A stretch of DNA of 64,000 nucleotides from Ruminococcaceae bacterium BL-6 (GTDB lineage: Bacteria > Bacillota > Clostridia > Oscillospirales > Acutalibacteraceae). The position numbers were made by a program, and so were the translations under genes. The DNA lies in NCBI GenBank assembly GCA_902810075.1, contig LR778135.1:2046001-2110000 (forward strand), in the 5' to 3' direction. Position 1 is the stretch's first letter; each line of letters opens with the position of its first letter. The notes beneath the pieces were generated by a model that saw only the letters and a list, made by a program, of their open reading frames with translations, made no database searches and had not been told where the DNA came from. Shown here piece after piece: positions 52,994-62,078 of this stretch.

Positions 52994-54688
52994 CTACAGA
53001 AATTTGTTTTTTATGACGTCAAAAATCCCGCTGTCCGTGATGCGGATTTCCGGGATGACGGTGAGCGAGAGAAACGATAGGTTCTGGAACGGATCGATGT
53101 TTTCCGGGACGCCCATACGGTGGCACAGGCCGGAAATTTCTTTCTGCCTTTCGGCGACGTCGAGCGACGCGTCGTCGGTGAAAAGCCCCGCGACCGGCAG
53201 CGGAAGCGTTTCCAGCACGCGGCCGCCGGAGCAGACCGTATACCCGCCCTGACAGCGCCGCAGCTCCCCGACGGCGCAGAGGATGTCCCTGTCGTTGTCG
53301 CCGATTGCGATCAGGTTGTGGGAATCGTGCGCGACCGTGGAAGCGACCGCCCCGCTTTTCAGGCCGAAGCCCTTCACGGCCCCCACCGCCAGCCGGCCCG
53401 AGCCGTCGTGCCGCTGAACGACCGCGACTTTCAGCAGATCATCCCCCGGGACGAAAACGCCGCCCTCTCCGGGAAGGGGCATGTCCACCCGCTTGGTCAG
53501 GATCTCGCCCGGGACCACCTGAATCACCGGAAATTTTTCCCCGCAGCGGCAGGCGAGCCGGTCCGCGGAAAGCGGGGGCACATGGACGCTTTCCGTCAGG
53601 CGGGCATTTGGTAAAGCGGCGGAACGCGCCACCGTTCCGTCCCACGCCTTCCCATCCAGAAAAACCTGAAGGACGCCGAAATCGCGCAGGTTATCCAGCA
53701 CGACGAGATCGGCCCGGTACCCCGGCGCGACCGCGCCGAGGCCGGAAAGGCCGTAAAGCTGCGCGGCGTTCAGCGTGGCGCAGCGGACCGCCTGAACGGG
53801 ATCCATCCCGAGGGCAGCCGCCCGGCGCAGGATGTAGTCGATATGCCCCCTGTGCACCACGTCGTCCAGATGCAGATCGTCCGTGCAGAAAACGAACCGG
53901 CCGCAGTCGAGGCCGTCCTTCAGCGCGCCCGAAAGGATCGCATCCAGATTTCTCGCGGCCGAGCCCTCGCGCACCTGAACGATGAAGCCGTCCTCGATCC
54001 GCTCCAGCGCCTGCGCGTAATCGGTGCATTCGTGGTCGGTCTGCACGCCGGCGAGCCGGTAGGCCTGAAGCTCACGGCCCCGCACGGCGGGCGCGTGGCC
54101 GTCGATGACGCCGCCTTCCATCAGCCCGATCTTTTCCAGCAGGCCGCCGTCGCCCCGCAGGACCCCCGGGCAGTCCATGACCTCCCCGAGGCCCAGCACG
54201 CGCGGGTGGCCGCGGAATTTTTTCATGCGGTCCGCGCCGAACGCCGCCCCGTTGTGCTCGATGCTGCTGATGGGGACGCACGACGGCAGCATGAAATAAA
54301 ACCGGACCCCCGCGTTTTCGGTCTGCGAAAGCATGTATTCCATGCCCGCCTCGCCCGCGACGTTCACGATTTCGTGAGGGTCCGCGACGACGGCGGTCGT
54401 CCCGTGCGCGAGGATCTTCTCCGCGAAAAGGGGCGGGGAAACCATCGACGACTCGATATGGACGTGGGAATCGATGAAGCCCGGCGCGACGAACGCCCCG
54501 CCCAGATCCCGCTCCTCGCGCCCGCGGCAGTCCCCCACGCCGACAATGACGCCGTCCTGGATCGCGACATCCGCCTTCCGGACCCGTTTTGAAAAGACAT
54601 CCACCACGCCGGCGTTTTTCAGAACCAGTTCCGGCAGCTTCTGCTGAAGCGCATAGGGAATCAGCCGCTGCTTCTGTTTTTTGTCCAT
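52994..54688 (-). CDS. ade: Adenine deaminase
   Basis: 564 residues, the length of the Ade family. Metal-binding GFIDSHVHIESSM (parts: DSHVHIES), ADPHEIVNV and CTDDLHLDD; the C-terminal domain has SHNLIAIG. It converts adenine to hypoxanthine and ammonia in purine salvage, using two metal ions. GGGGGAG lies before the ATG. Its leader contains a shortened copy of the structured element, just after a good promoter at 54808-54836. Confidence 0.95.
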   Translation of the reverse strand: MDKKQKQRLIPYALQQKLPELVLKNAGVVDVFSKRVRKADVAIQDGVIVGVGDCRGREERDLGGAFVAPGFIDSHVHIESSMVSPPLFAEKILAHGTTAVVADPHEIVNVAGEAGMEYMLSQTENAGVRFYFMLPSCVPISSIEHNGAAFGADRMKKFRGHPRVLGLGEVMDCPGVLRGDGGLLEKIGLMEGGVIDGHAPAVRGRELQAYRLAGVQTDHECTDYAQALERIEDGFIVQVREGSAARNLDAILSGALKDGLDCGRFVFCTDDLHLDDVVHRGHIDYILRRAAALGMDPVQAVRCATLNAAQLYGLSGLGAVAPGYRADLVVLDNLRDFGVLQVFLDGKAWDGTVARSAALPNARLTESVHVPPLSADRLACRCGEKFPVIQVVPGEILTKRVDMPLPGEGGVFVPGDDLLKVAVVQRHDGSGRLAVGAVKGFGLKSGAVASTVAHDSHNLIAIGDNDRDILCAVGELRRCQGGYTVCSGGRVLETLPLPVAGLFTDDASLDVAERQKEISGLCHRMGVPENIDPFQNLSFLSLTVIPEIRITDSGIFDVIKNKFL

Positions 54689-54730
54689 GCCCGCTCCCCC
54701 TTTTCCGATGATTGAAATGATGCGCGCAAT

Positions 54731-54795
54731 CAGCGCGGCATTTCCAGCCTCCCCGCCTCCGGGTTCGCAATCATAAGTGGAATTGCCGCAGGCTG
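54731..54795 (-). promoter_or_regulatory. Structured leader element, copy D (adenine deaminase leader)
   Basis: Minus strand. Starts CAGCCTGCGGCAATTCC, then TATGATTGCGAACCCGG, then a shortened middle and GGAAATGCCGCGCTG. The two ends pair strongly (GCGGCA with TGCCGC, CAGC with GCTG, TTCC with GGAA). The long hairpin and the CATCTTAG block of other copies are missing. Confidence 0.6.
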
Positions 54796-54807
54796 TAAAT
54801 TTTTTCT

Positions 54808-54836
54808 ATCATAGCACAGCCGACCCGCTTTGGCAA
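54808..54836 (-). promoter_or_regulatory. Promoter of adenine deaminase gene
   Basis: TTGCCA (54831-54836), 17-bp spacer, TATGAT (54808-54813); start near 54801, about six bases before the leader element. Confidence 0.75.
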
Positions 54837-54898
54837 GACGGAAAGCGCGCGGCCGCACAAAACAAAAAACGCGGCCGGCAGGCGGCCGCGCAGAAATT

Positions 54899-56800
54899 TT
54901 ATTCCGTCATCAGCTCGCAGACCTGATTCGAAAACGCCACCGGGTCCTCGACCGGGATCCCTTCGATGAGCAGGGCCTGCGTGTACAGAAGTTCCGCGTA
55001 TTTTTTCAATTTTTCCTTGTCTTTGGAATAGAGGCCGCACAGGGTTTTGAAAACCGGATGGGCCGGGTTCAGCTCCAGCACGTGCTGGGCCTGCACCTTT
55101 TCGCCCGCGGGCACGGCGTTGATCGCCTTTTCCATTTCCAGGGAAATCGCGCCGTTGCTGGAAAGGCAGACCGGGTGGGTCTTCAGGCGCGTGGAGACGA
55201 CGACATCCTTGACCTTTCCGCCGAGCGAGTCCTTCAAAAAGGCGAGCATGTCCTTGTTTTCCTCGCCCTGCTTCTTGAGCTCCTCCTTCTCCTCGGGGGT
55301 TTCCAGATCAAGGTCGTCGGAGGAGATGTTCTTGAACTCGTGATCCTCATATTTTCCGAGCACGCGCAGCGCGAACTCGTCCACATTGTCGGTCAGATAC
55401 AGCATTTCCATCCCCTTGTCGCGCAGAAGCTCCGTCTGGGGAAGCTGGTCGATGCGCGCGACACTTTCGCCGCCGGCGTAGTAGATGTATTTCTGGCCTT
55501 CCTTCATCCTGCCGGCGTACTCCTTGAGCGTGACGGGTTTCTTTTCGCTGGAGGAATAGAACAGGAGCAGGTCCTGAAGGACGTCCTTGTGCTGGCCGTA
55601 ATCGGAGTAGACCCCGTATTTCAGCTGGAGGCCGAAGTTCTGGAAGAACTTCTCGTACTTGTCGCGCTCGTTCAGGAGCATGGATTCCAGCTCGGACTTG
55701 ATCTTCTTTTCCAGCCGGCTCTCGATCAGCTTGAGCTGGCGGTCGTGCTGGAGCATCTCGCGCGAGATGTTCAGCGAAAGGTCCTGGGAATCGACCAGGC
55801 CGCGCACGAAGCTGAAGTAGTCGGGCAGAAGGTCGGGGCACTTTTCCATGATCATGACGCCGTTGGAATAAAGCTGAAGGCCCTTTTCGTATTCGCGCGT
55901 GTAATAGTCGAGCGGCGCCTTTGCGGGGATGAACAGGAGCGCCTGATAGGTGGCGAGGCCCTCGGTGCTGCTGTGGATGATCTTCAGCGGCTTCTCGTAA
56001 TCGTAGAACTTGTCCTGATAGAAGCGCTCGTATTCCTCTTCGGTGACCTCGTTTTTGTTCTTGCGCCAGATCGGCACCATGCTGTTCAGCGTTTCTTTTT
56101 CGGTGTAGGTCTCGTACTCGTCTTTGCTGTCTTTACCGTCCTTTTCGCCGCTTCCCTCTTTTTTGCGGGTCTTTTCCACATCCATGCGGATCGGGTAGCG
56201 GATGTAGTCGGAGTATTTCTTCACGATGCCGCGGATGCGGTAGGGATCCAGAAATTCGTCGTAATTTTCGTCGTCGGTGTTCGCTTTCAGCTCCAGAACG
56301 ATTCTGGTGCCGTGCCCCTCCTTTTCGCAGGGCTCCACGGTGTAGCCCTCGGCCCCTCTGGACTGCCAGCGCCAGCTTTCTTCGCTGCCGAAGGCGCGGC
56401 TGTACACCGTGACGCAGCCGCTGACCATGAACGCGGAATAAAACCCCACGCCGAACTGGCCGATGATGTCGATGTCCTCTTTCGGGTCCGCGTCCTTCTT
56501 GAAATTCAGCGAGCCGCTTTTGGCGATGACGCCAAGGTTGTTTTCCAGCTCGTCCTTCGTCATGCCGCAGCCGTTGTCCTCGACCGTCAGGGTGCGCTTT
56601 TCCTTGTCGGGGGTGATCTCAATGTAAAAATCATCGCGGTTCAGGCCGGTGTCGCCGTCTTTCAGCGTGCGGTAGTACAGCTTGTCGATCGCGTCGCTGG
56701 CGTTCGACAGCAGCTCGCGCAGAAAAATCTCGCGGTGAGTATAAATAGAATGAATCATTAAATCCATCAATCGTTTGGATTCCGCTTTGAATTGCTTCAT
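54899..56800 (-). CDS. htpG: HSP90-family chaperone HtpG
   Basis: 633 residues. The GHKL ATPase motifs are intact: [18 protein letters not shown] and [11 protein letters not shown]; a charged linker near 215-235, the middle domain with NISREML and a C-terminal dimerisation domain follow. HtpG remodels client proteins with ATP. A CIRCE-type operator lies 30 bases upstream of the ATG, so HrcA repression with heat induction is likely; in Bacillus subtilis htpG is not under HrcA. Confidence 0.96.
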   Translation of the reverse strand: MKQFKAESKRLMDLMIHSIYTHREIFLRELLSNASDAIDKLYYRTLKDGDTGLNRDDFYIEITPDKEKRTLTVEDNGCGMTKDELENNLGVIAKSGSLNFKKDADPKEDIDIIGQFGVGFYSAFMVSGCVTVYSRAFGSEESWRWQSRGAEGYTVEPCEKEGHGTRIVLELKANTDDENYDEFLDPYRIRGIVKKYSDYIRYPIRMDVEKTRKKEGSGEKDGKDSKDEYETYTEKETLNSMVPIWRKNKNEVTEEEYERFYQDKFYDYEKPLKIIHSSTEGLATYQALLFIPAKAPLDYYTREYEKGLQLYSNGVMIMEKCPDLLPDYFSFVRGLVDSQDLSLNISREMLQHDRQLKLIESRLEKKIKSELESMLLNERDKYEKFFQNFGLQLKYGVYSDYGQHKDVLQDLLLFYSSSEKKPVTLKEYAGRMKEGQKYIYYAGGESVARIDQLPQTELLRDKGMEMLYLTDNVDEFALRVLGKYEDHEFKNISSDDLDLETPEEKEELKKQGEENKDMLAFLKDSLGGKVKDVVVSTRLKTHPVCLSSNGAISLEMEKAINAVPAGEKVQAQHVLELNPAHPVFKTLCGLYSKDKEKLKKYAELLYTQALLIEGIPVEDPVAFSNQVCELMTE

Positions 56801-56829
56801 ATCCAGGATCCCTTTCTATAAAAATAATT

Positions 56830-56856
56830 TTAGCACTCTATCCTGTAAAGTGCTAA
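56830..56856. promoter_or_regulatory. CIRCE-like HrcA operator upstream of htpG
   Basis: TTAGCACTC, nine bases, AAGTGCTAA: the CIRCE consensus (TTAGCACTC-N9-GAGTGCTAA) with one change. The inverted repeat extends outward without a break to ATAATTTTAGCACT and its complement (56824-56863). Confidence 0.85.
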
Positions 56857-56914
56857 AATTATAGTAATACAAAATGAAAGAAAAAACAAGTATCAAACAT
56901 CATTTTCGGCGATC

Positions 56915-58090
56915 TTAAATTTGGGGGACATAGGTGTGGTCGACCACGACGACCGCGTGGTAATTCGGGTTCATCTGATGGATGCGGTCGACCAGCGTCT
57001 GCTGAAGCTGATCGTCCGTCATGCGGAACCGGTAAGGCACGACGACATCGAAAATCAGGTTGGAATGGGTCGTGCCCCACACCACCCTGAAATCGTGCAT
57101 GCTGATGTCCGGCGAAATTTCGCGGATGATCCCCGCGACGGCCTCTTTCAGCTCGTTCGTGCGCTCGTCGCCGGTGACGATCGGGTCGAGGTGGATGACG
57201 AGGTGGATGTTCATGTCCTTCAGGAAATCCCGCTCGATATTGTCGATGATGTCGTGGCTGACCATGATATCCTCGTCCGCCGGCACCTCGCAGTGGACGG
57301 ATGCAAAGCAGCGGCCCGGCCCATAATTGTGCACGTTCAGGTCGTGCAGGCCGAGGATCCCCTGATAGGACATGATCTTGCGGTAGATCTCGCGGACCAG
57401 CTCCTTTGTGGGCGCAAGCCCCAGCAGCGGGCTGGTGGTGTCGATGATCAGCCGGATGCCGGAAACGATGATGAACACCGCGACGGCAAGGCCCATCCAG
57501 CCGTCGAGCATCAGGCCGGTATAGCGGGAGACCAGCGCGCCAAGAAGGACCGCGGCGGTGGAGAGCACGTCGTTGCGGCTGTCCTGCGAGCTTGCCTGCA
57601 GGGCGGTGGAGTCGATCTTCTTCCCGATTTTGGCATAGAAGGCGGACTGCCACAGCTTGAGCAGGATGGAAACCGCCAGGATCGCCACGACGACGAAGCC
57701 GAACCCGGTCGGCTGCGGCCGCAGGATCTTCCCGAAGGAGCTCTGCACCAGCTGAACGCCGACCATCATCACCAGAAAGGAGACGATCAGGCCGGAGATG
57801 TATTCCATGCGGGCGTGGCCGTACGGGTGCTGGGCATCCGCCGGCTTCGACGAAAGCTTGAAGCCGATCAGCGTGATCAGGGACGACGCCATATCCGAGA
57901 AGTTGTTGACCGCGTCCGCCATGATGGCGATGCTGTGGAAGAAAAATCCGGTGAGGAATTTGACGACGAACAGCAGAAGGTTCGTACCCACCCCCACAAG
58001 GCCGGAAAGCTTCCCGTACCGCCCCCGCACGTCGGGGTTCGAAACCTGCTCGGAATCCTTCACGAACAGGCGGATCAGCAGTTCAGTCAT
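56915..58090 (-). CDS. Cation diffusion facilitator transporter
   Basis: 391 residues; six membrane helices, then a soluble C-terminal domain from about residue 210 and a further extension (about 290-391) with His-rich stretches (HLVIHLDP, ISMHDFRVVWG). CDF metal-site motifs MADAVNNFSD and HPYGHARMEY are clear. It would export Zn, Mn or Fe by proton exchange; the metal is not certain. ATG 58090 follows AAGGG by about 8 bases; the earlier start overlaps the upstream gene. Confidence 0.93.
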   Translation of the reverse strand: MTELLIRLFVKDSEQVSNPDVRGRYGKLSGLVGVGTNLLLFVVKFLTGFFFHSIAIMADAVNNFSDMASSLITLIGFKLSSKPADAQHPYGHARMEYISGLIVSFLVMMVGVQLVQSSFGKILRPQPTGFGFVVVAILAVSILLKLWQSAFYAKIGKKIDSTALQASSQDSRNDVLSTAAVLLGALVSRYTGLMLDGWMGLAVAVFIIVSGIRLIIDTTSPLLGLAPTKELVREIYRKIMSYQGILGLHDLNVHNYGPGRCFASVHCEVPADEDIMVSHDIIDNIERDFLKDMNIHLVIHLDPIVTGDERTNELKEAVAGIIREISPDISMHDFRVVWGTTHSNLIFDVVVPYRFRMTDDQLQQTLVDRIHQMNPNYHAVVVVDHTYVPQI

Positions 58091-58112
58091 AGTATCATCC
58101 CTTCGTTCCGTT

Positions 58113-58643
58113 CTACTCGGCAAAAAGGCTGCCGCCCATAGAATCTATGGCGACGACAAGCGGAAAATTCTCAAATTCCAGTTTTTTGATGGATTCGCAT
58201 CCCAAATCCTCAAAGGCGATCACTTCCAGCGACCGGATGGACCGCGCCGCCAGAGCGCCCGCGCCGCCGATGGCGCACAGGTAGACGCCGCCGTTTCGCC
58301 GGATCGCGTCGCACACGGCGGGGGAGCGCTTTCCCTTCCCCACCATGGCCGCGAGGCCCAGATCCAGCAGGCGCGGCGTATAAGGGTCCATGCGGCCCGA
58401 AGTGGTGGGGCCGCAGGAGCCGACGGGCATACCCGGGGGCGTCGGGGTCGGCCCGGCGTAATAGATGGTCGCGCCCCGGATCGGGAACGGCAGCGAACGG
58501 TTTTCATCCAGCAGGGCGAAAAGCCGTTTATGGGCCGCGTCTCGCGCGGTGTAAACCGTGCCGGAAAGCAGAATCTGGTCCCCGGCCCTCAGCTCCTTCG
58601 CCCGTTCGGGCAGCTCGGCGCTGTCGATTCGGATTCTTTCCAA
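58113..58643 (-). CDS. Class-I fumarase/tartrate dehydratase-type beta subunit (orphan)
   Basis: 176 residues, the length of TtdB/FumB-C-terminal proteins. Motifs: ARDAAHKRL, GPTPTPPGMPVGSCGPTTSGRMD (parts: YAGPTPT and GSCGPTTSGRMDPYTP), MVGKGKRS and VYLCAIGGAGAL. In this family the beta swivel domain works with an alpha subunit that holds the Fe-S cluster. No alpha gene is adjacent: upstream is an intergenic region and a gene on the other strand. The alpha subunit must be encoded elsewhere or the gene is a remnant. It precedes the CDF gene by 22 bases. Confidence 0.9.
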   Translation of the reverse strand: MERIRIDSAELPERAKELRAGDQILLSGTVYTARDAAHKRLFALLDENRSLPFPIRGATIYYAGPTPTPPGMPVGSCGPTTSGRMDPYTPRLLDLGLAAMVGKGKRSPAVCDAIRRNGGVYLCAIGGAGALAARSIRSLEVIAFEDLGCESIKKLEFENFPLVVAIDSMGGSLFAE

Positions 58644-58795
58644 AATAACCCTTCCCTCCTGTTTTGAACCGGGCGCCTGGCCCGGAAAAGCCGCTGAATT
58701 TTGGGCAGCTTTTTCAATAGTTATTCACAAACGGATCTGTTTCTGGTGATTTGACAGTTTTTTGAATTTCGGTTCTTTTCCCCGGTCAAACAAGC

Positions 58796-58801
58796 TATAA
58801 T
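58796..58801 (+). promoter_or_regulatory. -10 box of HAD phosphatase gene
   Basis: TATAAT with only a weak -35 (TTCTTT, 17 bases upstream at 58773-58778). Transcription would start near 58808. Confidence 0.6.
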
Positions 58802-58812
58802 GAAACCATACA

Positions 58813-58921
58813 AAGCCTGCGGCAATTCCATTTATGACCGCAAACCTGGATCTGTTCTTCCCCGCCTTCGGCGGGGGAGGAACAGAAATCAATTCTGCAT
58901 CTTAGTTGGAAACGCTGTAAA
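58813..58921 (+). promoter_or_regulatory. Structured leader element, copy B (HAD phosphatase leader)
   Basis: Nearly the whole 5' UTR. GCCTGCGGCAATTCC at the 5' end, then TATGACCGC, CCTGG, a stem TCTGTTCTTCCCCGC / GCGGGGGAGGAACAGA with loop CTTCG, then ATTCTGCATCTTAG and TTGGAAACGCTGTA. The ends pair (TTCC with GGAA and a six-pair outer helix with two G-T). The SD AGAGAGG follows directly. Confidence 0.6.
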
Positions 58922-58938
58922 GAGAGGACGTTAACGCT

Positions 58939-59577
58939 ATGGGAAAATCCAAAAAACTGATCGTTTTTGACCTGGATGGCACGCTGAACCGCACCGAGCT
59001 TTACGCCGTGGAGATCCACCGGATGGTTCAGACGGAGTTCGGCTGGCACGCCCAGACCCCCGAGCAGATTCAGTCCGTATTCGGGGCGCTGACCAGCGAA
59101 TATATGCCGCTGCTTCTGCCGGGCGCGGATAAGGAGACGCAGCGGCGTTACCTGAAGCGGGTCGCGGAAGTGGAAAAGGACTACCTGCACCTTGCGGCCG
59201 CCTATGACGGAAGCGCCCAGATGCTGGACGAACTGCACGGGAAGGGCTGGGAAACGGCGGTCTGCTCGAATTCCTCTTCCCGCTATATTTCCACGATCCT
59301 GAACGCGATCCGCCTGACGGACAAGATCGACCACATCGAACCGCTGGACAAGGCCTTCAACAGCAAAAAGGCAAGCCTGAAAAACCTGCTGGACCGCCTG
59401 AAGCCGGAAAAGGCCGTGATGGTGGGCGACACGAGCTTCGACGAGGAGGCCGCCGAGGAAAACGGGATTCCGTTTATCGGTTGCCTTTACGGCTTTCGGC
59501 CGCACGAAATGGAGAACGCGCCCATCGCCGTGGAACGGCCCGCCCAGATTCCGGAGGCGGCGGAATCGCTCCTCTGA
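58939..59577 (+). CDS. HAD-superfamily phosphatase
   Basis: 212 residues. Motif I VFDLDGTLNRT (nucleophile Asp), motif II CSNSS, Lys in the PEKAVMV area and motif III MVGDTSFDEEAA. The helical cap lies between residues 15 and 85, as in phosphoglycolate-phosphatase-like (Gph/PpaX) enzymes. Substrate may be phosphoglycolate, pyrophosphate or a nucleotide; it cannot be fixed. Its leader is a full copy of the structured element found also before dedA and ade. Confidence 0.9.
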   Translation: MGKSKKLIVFDLDGTLNRTELYAVEIHRMVQTEFGWHAQTPEQIQSVFGALTSEYMPLLLPGADKETQRRYLKRVAEVEKDYLHLAAAYDGSAQMLDELHGKGWETAVCSNSSSRYISTILNAIRLTDKIDHIEPLDKAFNSKKASLKNLLDRLKPEKAVMVGDTSFDEEAAEENGIPFIGCLYGFRPHEMENAPIAVERPAQIPEAAESLL

Positions 59578-59629
59578 CGCCGCCGGATACAGAAGATCGG
59601 GAACCGCATGCGGCTCCCGATTTTGATTT

Positions 59630-60553
59630 TCACATCATTTCCTTTTTCCGAAGCACAAACCACGCGATGACCATGCACACCAGCGAAAGCACCGTGGGGA
59701 ACCAGAAAACCGGCATCGGCAGATCCGGCACATTCATCCCGTACAGGCCGCTGATCACCGTCAGTATGGAGATGATCAGCGTGATGGAGGCCAATATCTT
59801 CATGACGATGTTCAGGTTGTTGGAAATGACCGAAGCAAAGGCATCCATGGTTCCCGACAGGATGTTCAGGTAAATGCTTGACATCTCGATGGCCTGCTTG
59901 ACCTCGATCAGCACATCCTCGAGCAGGTCCTGATCCTCTTCGTAAAGCTTTACCGTGCGGCCGCGCATGATCTTCTGCAAAGTGATCTCGTTCCCCTTCA
60001 GGGAAGAGGAAAAGTAGACCAAAGATTTCTGGATATCCAGAAGCTGGATCAGCTCGGAATTCTTCATAGATTTCCGCAGCTCGTGCTCCACTGCGCTGCT
60101 GATCTTGTCGATCTGTTTCAGATGCTGAAGGTAACGCGCCGTCGCGCGCAGCAGCAGGTACAGCATGAACCTGGTTTTCAGATTCGTCTGCACCCCCTTG
60201 ACCGCGCCCCCTGCAAATTCGTCGATCAGCGGATTCGGCCTCGTCACAACGGTGATGACGTTCTTTTCCGTCATGATGATGCCGAGCGGCATGGTGGTGT
60301 AAACGAGCCCGCTCTCCGATTTCTCCACCGAGGGGATGTCAATGACGATCAGGGTGTTTCCGTCCTCGCTGTCGATATGCGAAGACTCCTCTTCATCCAT
60401 CGCGGCGCGGAAAAAATCCGGCTCGATGGAAAAATCGCGGATCAGCCCGCTGATTTCGCCGTCGCTCGGCGAAACGCAGCTGATCCAGCAGCCGGGTTCA
60501 GACGTTTCGACCCGCTGAATCCGGCCGTCTATTGTTTTGTAATAAGACAACAT
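59630..60553 (-). CDS. CorA-family magnesium/divalent metal transporter
   Basis: 307 residues. A cytoplasmic alpha/beta domain is followed by a long helix and two C-terminal membrane helices, the first ending in the pore signature YGMN (VISGLYGMNVPD), the second in a basic tail. It would form a pentameric Mg2+ channel. The leader of about 150 nt has a promoter, a strong SD with a GTG-start frame and a hairpin, so control in cis is likely. Confidence 0.93.
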   Translation of the reverse strand: MLSYYKTIDGRIQRVETSEPGCWISCVSPSDGEISGLIRDFSIEPDFFRAAMDEEESSHIDSEDGNTLIVIDIPSVEKSESGLVYTTMPLGIIMTEKNVITVVTRPNPLIDEFAGGAVKGVQTNLKTRFMLYLLLRATARYLQHLKQIDKISSAVEHELRKSMKNSELIQLLDIQKSLVYFSSSLKGNEITLQKIMRGRTVKLYEEDQDLLEDVLIEVKQAIEMSSIYLNILSGTMDAFASVISNNLNIVMKILASITLIISILTVISGLYGMNVPDLPMPVFWFPTVLSLVCMVIAWFVLRKKEMM

Positions 60554-60665
60554 TGCGCTCAGCTCCTAACACAGCGCGCAATGCCCCCCTGCAAAACGGA
60601 AGGCGGGCACCGCGCTCAAATTGATCCCGTATTCGATAGTCTCCACCGAAAGGGTCCGGTTTCAC
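60498..60665 (-). CDS. Candidate upstream reading frame overlapping corA
   Basis: 55 codons starting at GTG 60665 with GGAGG seven bases upstream, a better site than that of corA itself. It runs 56 bases into corA in another frame. The product is rich in Arg and shows no family motif. It could be a regulatory leader frame whose translation affects the corA start. A stem of 11 pairs (GCGCGGTGCCC with GGGCATTGCGC) lies within it, before the corA SD. Confidence 0.35.
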   Translation of the reverse strand: MKPDPFGGDYRIRDQFERGARLPFCRGALRAVLGAERNVVLLQNNRRPDSAGRNV

Positions 60666-60708
60666 GATGCCACCTCCAATTTTGTTTCCTGGTTTTATTA
60701 CGCCCCTT

Positions 60709-60736
60709 ATTATATCACAATCGAATGAGATTGCAA
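60709..60736 (-). promoter_or_regulatory. Promoter of corA unit
   Basis: TTGCAA (60731-60736), 16-bp spacer, TATAAT (60709-60714) on the minus strand; start near 60702, giving a leader of about 150 nt. Confidence 0.7.
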
Positions 60737-60912
60737 GAGCATCCGAAACATTCCGGGCAATATTGTTCAAAATTGCGAAATATCCGGTTTATTAAGCCCT
60801 TTTTGCCTTAAAACAGAGTAATTTTATCAGGCGGATTTGAAAACCGCTTAAAAAAGCACCGAAAAACTGTATCTATTTTATCCTTATCTTTTCCGGCGCT
60901 TCCAAAATCATA
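60737..60912. other. Intergenic region between corA promoter and ftsZ terminator
   Basis: AT-rich stretch; nothing recognised beyond the flanking promoter and terminator. Confidence 0.6.
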
Positions 60913-60913
60913 C

Positions 60914-60966
60914 AAAAAAGGCAGGGCCGGGCGCGGCCGTTTTTCCGCCCCGGTCCTGCTCTTTTC
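60914..60966 (-). terminator. Terminator of ftsZ
   Basis: GC-rich arms GCAGGGCCGGGCG and CGCCCCGGTCCTGC; on the minus strand followed by TTTTTT. Confidence 0.8.
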
Positions 60967-60977
60967 TGTTTTTTATG

Positions 60978-62078
60978 TCACCGGTTGAAAATAGACATGA
61001 TGTCCGTAAAGGTATCATCCTCGTCAAGTCCCGTCGTTTTCTCGGGCGTTTTTTTCGCCGGAGGAGCGCCCGCGCCCGCCGCGGAGGATTTGGCGGTTGT
61101 CGGCGGCGGGGCCGGGGTCCCGTCGTGGGTGGCGAACCCGGTCGCGATGACCGTGACGCTCATCTCGTCGTCCATGGATTCGTCGAACGCAGTGCCCCAG
61201 ATGATGTTCGCATCCTCGTGCGCCTGTTCCTGGATCATCGTCGCCGCGGTCTCAATTTCGTCGAGGCCGATGTCAGGCGAGGAAGTGATGTTGATGATGA
61301 CGCCCTTCGCGCCGTTGATGGAGGTTTCCAGAAGCGGGCTCGAAATCGCCATGCTCGCGGCGAGCTGGGCCTTTTCCTTGCCGGAGGCGCGGCCCACGCC
61401 CATGTGGGCGTAGCCGGCGTCTTTCATGACGGCGCAGATGTCCGCAAAATCGAGATTGACAAGGCCGGGCAGCTTGATCAGGTCCGAAATGCTCTGCACG
61501 CCCTGCCGCAGCACGTCATCCGCAATGGAGAATGCGTTGACCAGGGTGATGCGCTGCTCGCTGACGAGCTTCAGGCGTTCGTTGGGGATGACGACAAGGG
61601 AGTCCACATGCTCGCGCAGGGCCGCGATTCCGCTTTCGGCCTGCTCCATGCGGCGTTTCCCCTCAAACGCGAAGGGCTTTGTGACGATTCCCACGGTGAG
61701 GATTCCCATGTCGCGCGCCACTTCCGCCACGATCGGCGCGGCGCCCGTGCCGGTGCCGCCGCCCATGCCGGCCGTGATGAACACCATATCGCTGCCGCGC
61801 AGCGCGGCCGCGATGGCCTCGCGGCTCTCTTCCCCGGCCTTCTGCCCGATTTCCGGCTTGGAGCCTGCGCCCTTCCCGTGCGTCACCTTGTCCCCGATCT
61901 GGATCTTCTGCATGGCCTTGGAACGAAACAGCGCCTGCTTGTCCGTGTTGACCGTAATAAACTCGACCCCCTGGACCCCCATGACGACCATCCGGTCGAC
62001 CGCGTTGCCGCCGCCGCCGCCGACCCCTACCACTTTTATCTGCACAACGCTCTCTTCATTGTCGATCTCGAAAGGCAT
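60978..62078 (-). CDS. ftsZ: Cell-division GTPase FtsZ
   Basis: 366 residues. Tubulin signature GGGTGTG in [14 protein letters not shown]-terminal [15 protein letters not shown]7 loop [11 protein letters not shown] (parts: NLDFADI), then a Pro/Ala linker and the C-terminal tip [13 protein letters not shown]. It polymerises at mid-cell to form the Z-ring. ATG 62078 is chosen because GGAGG is 9 bases upstream; the earlier in-frame ATG touches the GGAGG itself. It follows ftsQ and murA on the same strand, a shortened dcw-type order without ftsA. Confidence 0.97.
   Translation of the reverse strand: MPFEIDNEESVVQIKVVGVGGGGGNAVDRMVVMGVQGVEFITVNTDKQALFRSKAMQKIQIGDKVTHGKGAGSKPEIGQKAGEESREAIAAALRGSDMVFITAGMGGGTGTGAAPIVAEVARDMGILTVGIVTKPFAFEGKRRMEQAESGIAALREHVDSLVVIPNERLKLVSEQRITLVNAFSIADDVLRQGVQSISDLIKLPGLVNLDFADICAVMKDAGYAHMGVGRASGKEKAQLAASMAISSPLLETSINGAKGVIINITSSPDIGLDEIETAATMIQEQAHEDANIIWGTAFDESMDDEMSVTVIATGFATHDGTPAPPPTTAKSSAAGAGAPPAKKTPEKTTGLDEDDTFTDIMSIFNR

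Noticed and set aside
60554..60702. M-box magnesium riboswitch before corA
   Set aside because: Leader length is similar but the conserved M-box blocks were not found by eye.
60498..60770. 90-codon version of the frame upstream of corA
   Set aside because: Its first 35 codons lie on and upstream of the corA promoter; only the part from the GTG at 60665 with a good SD is plausible.
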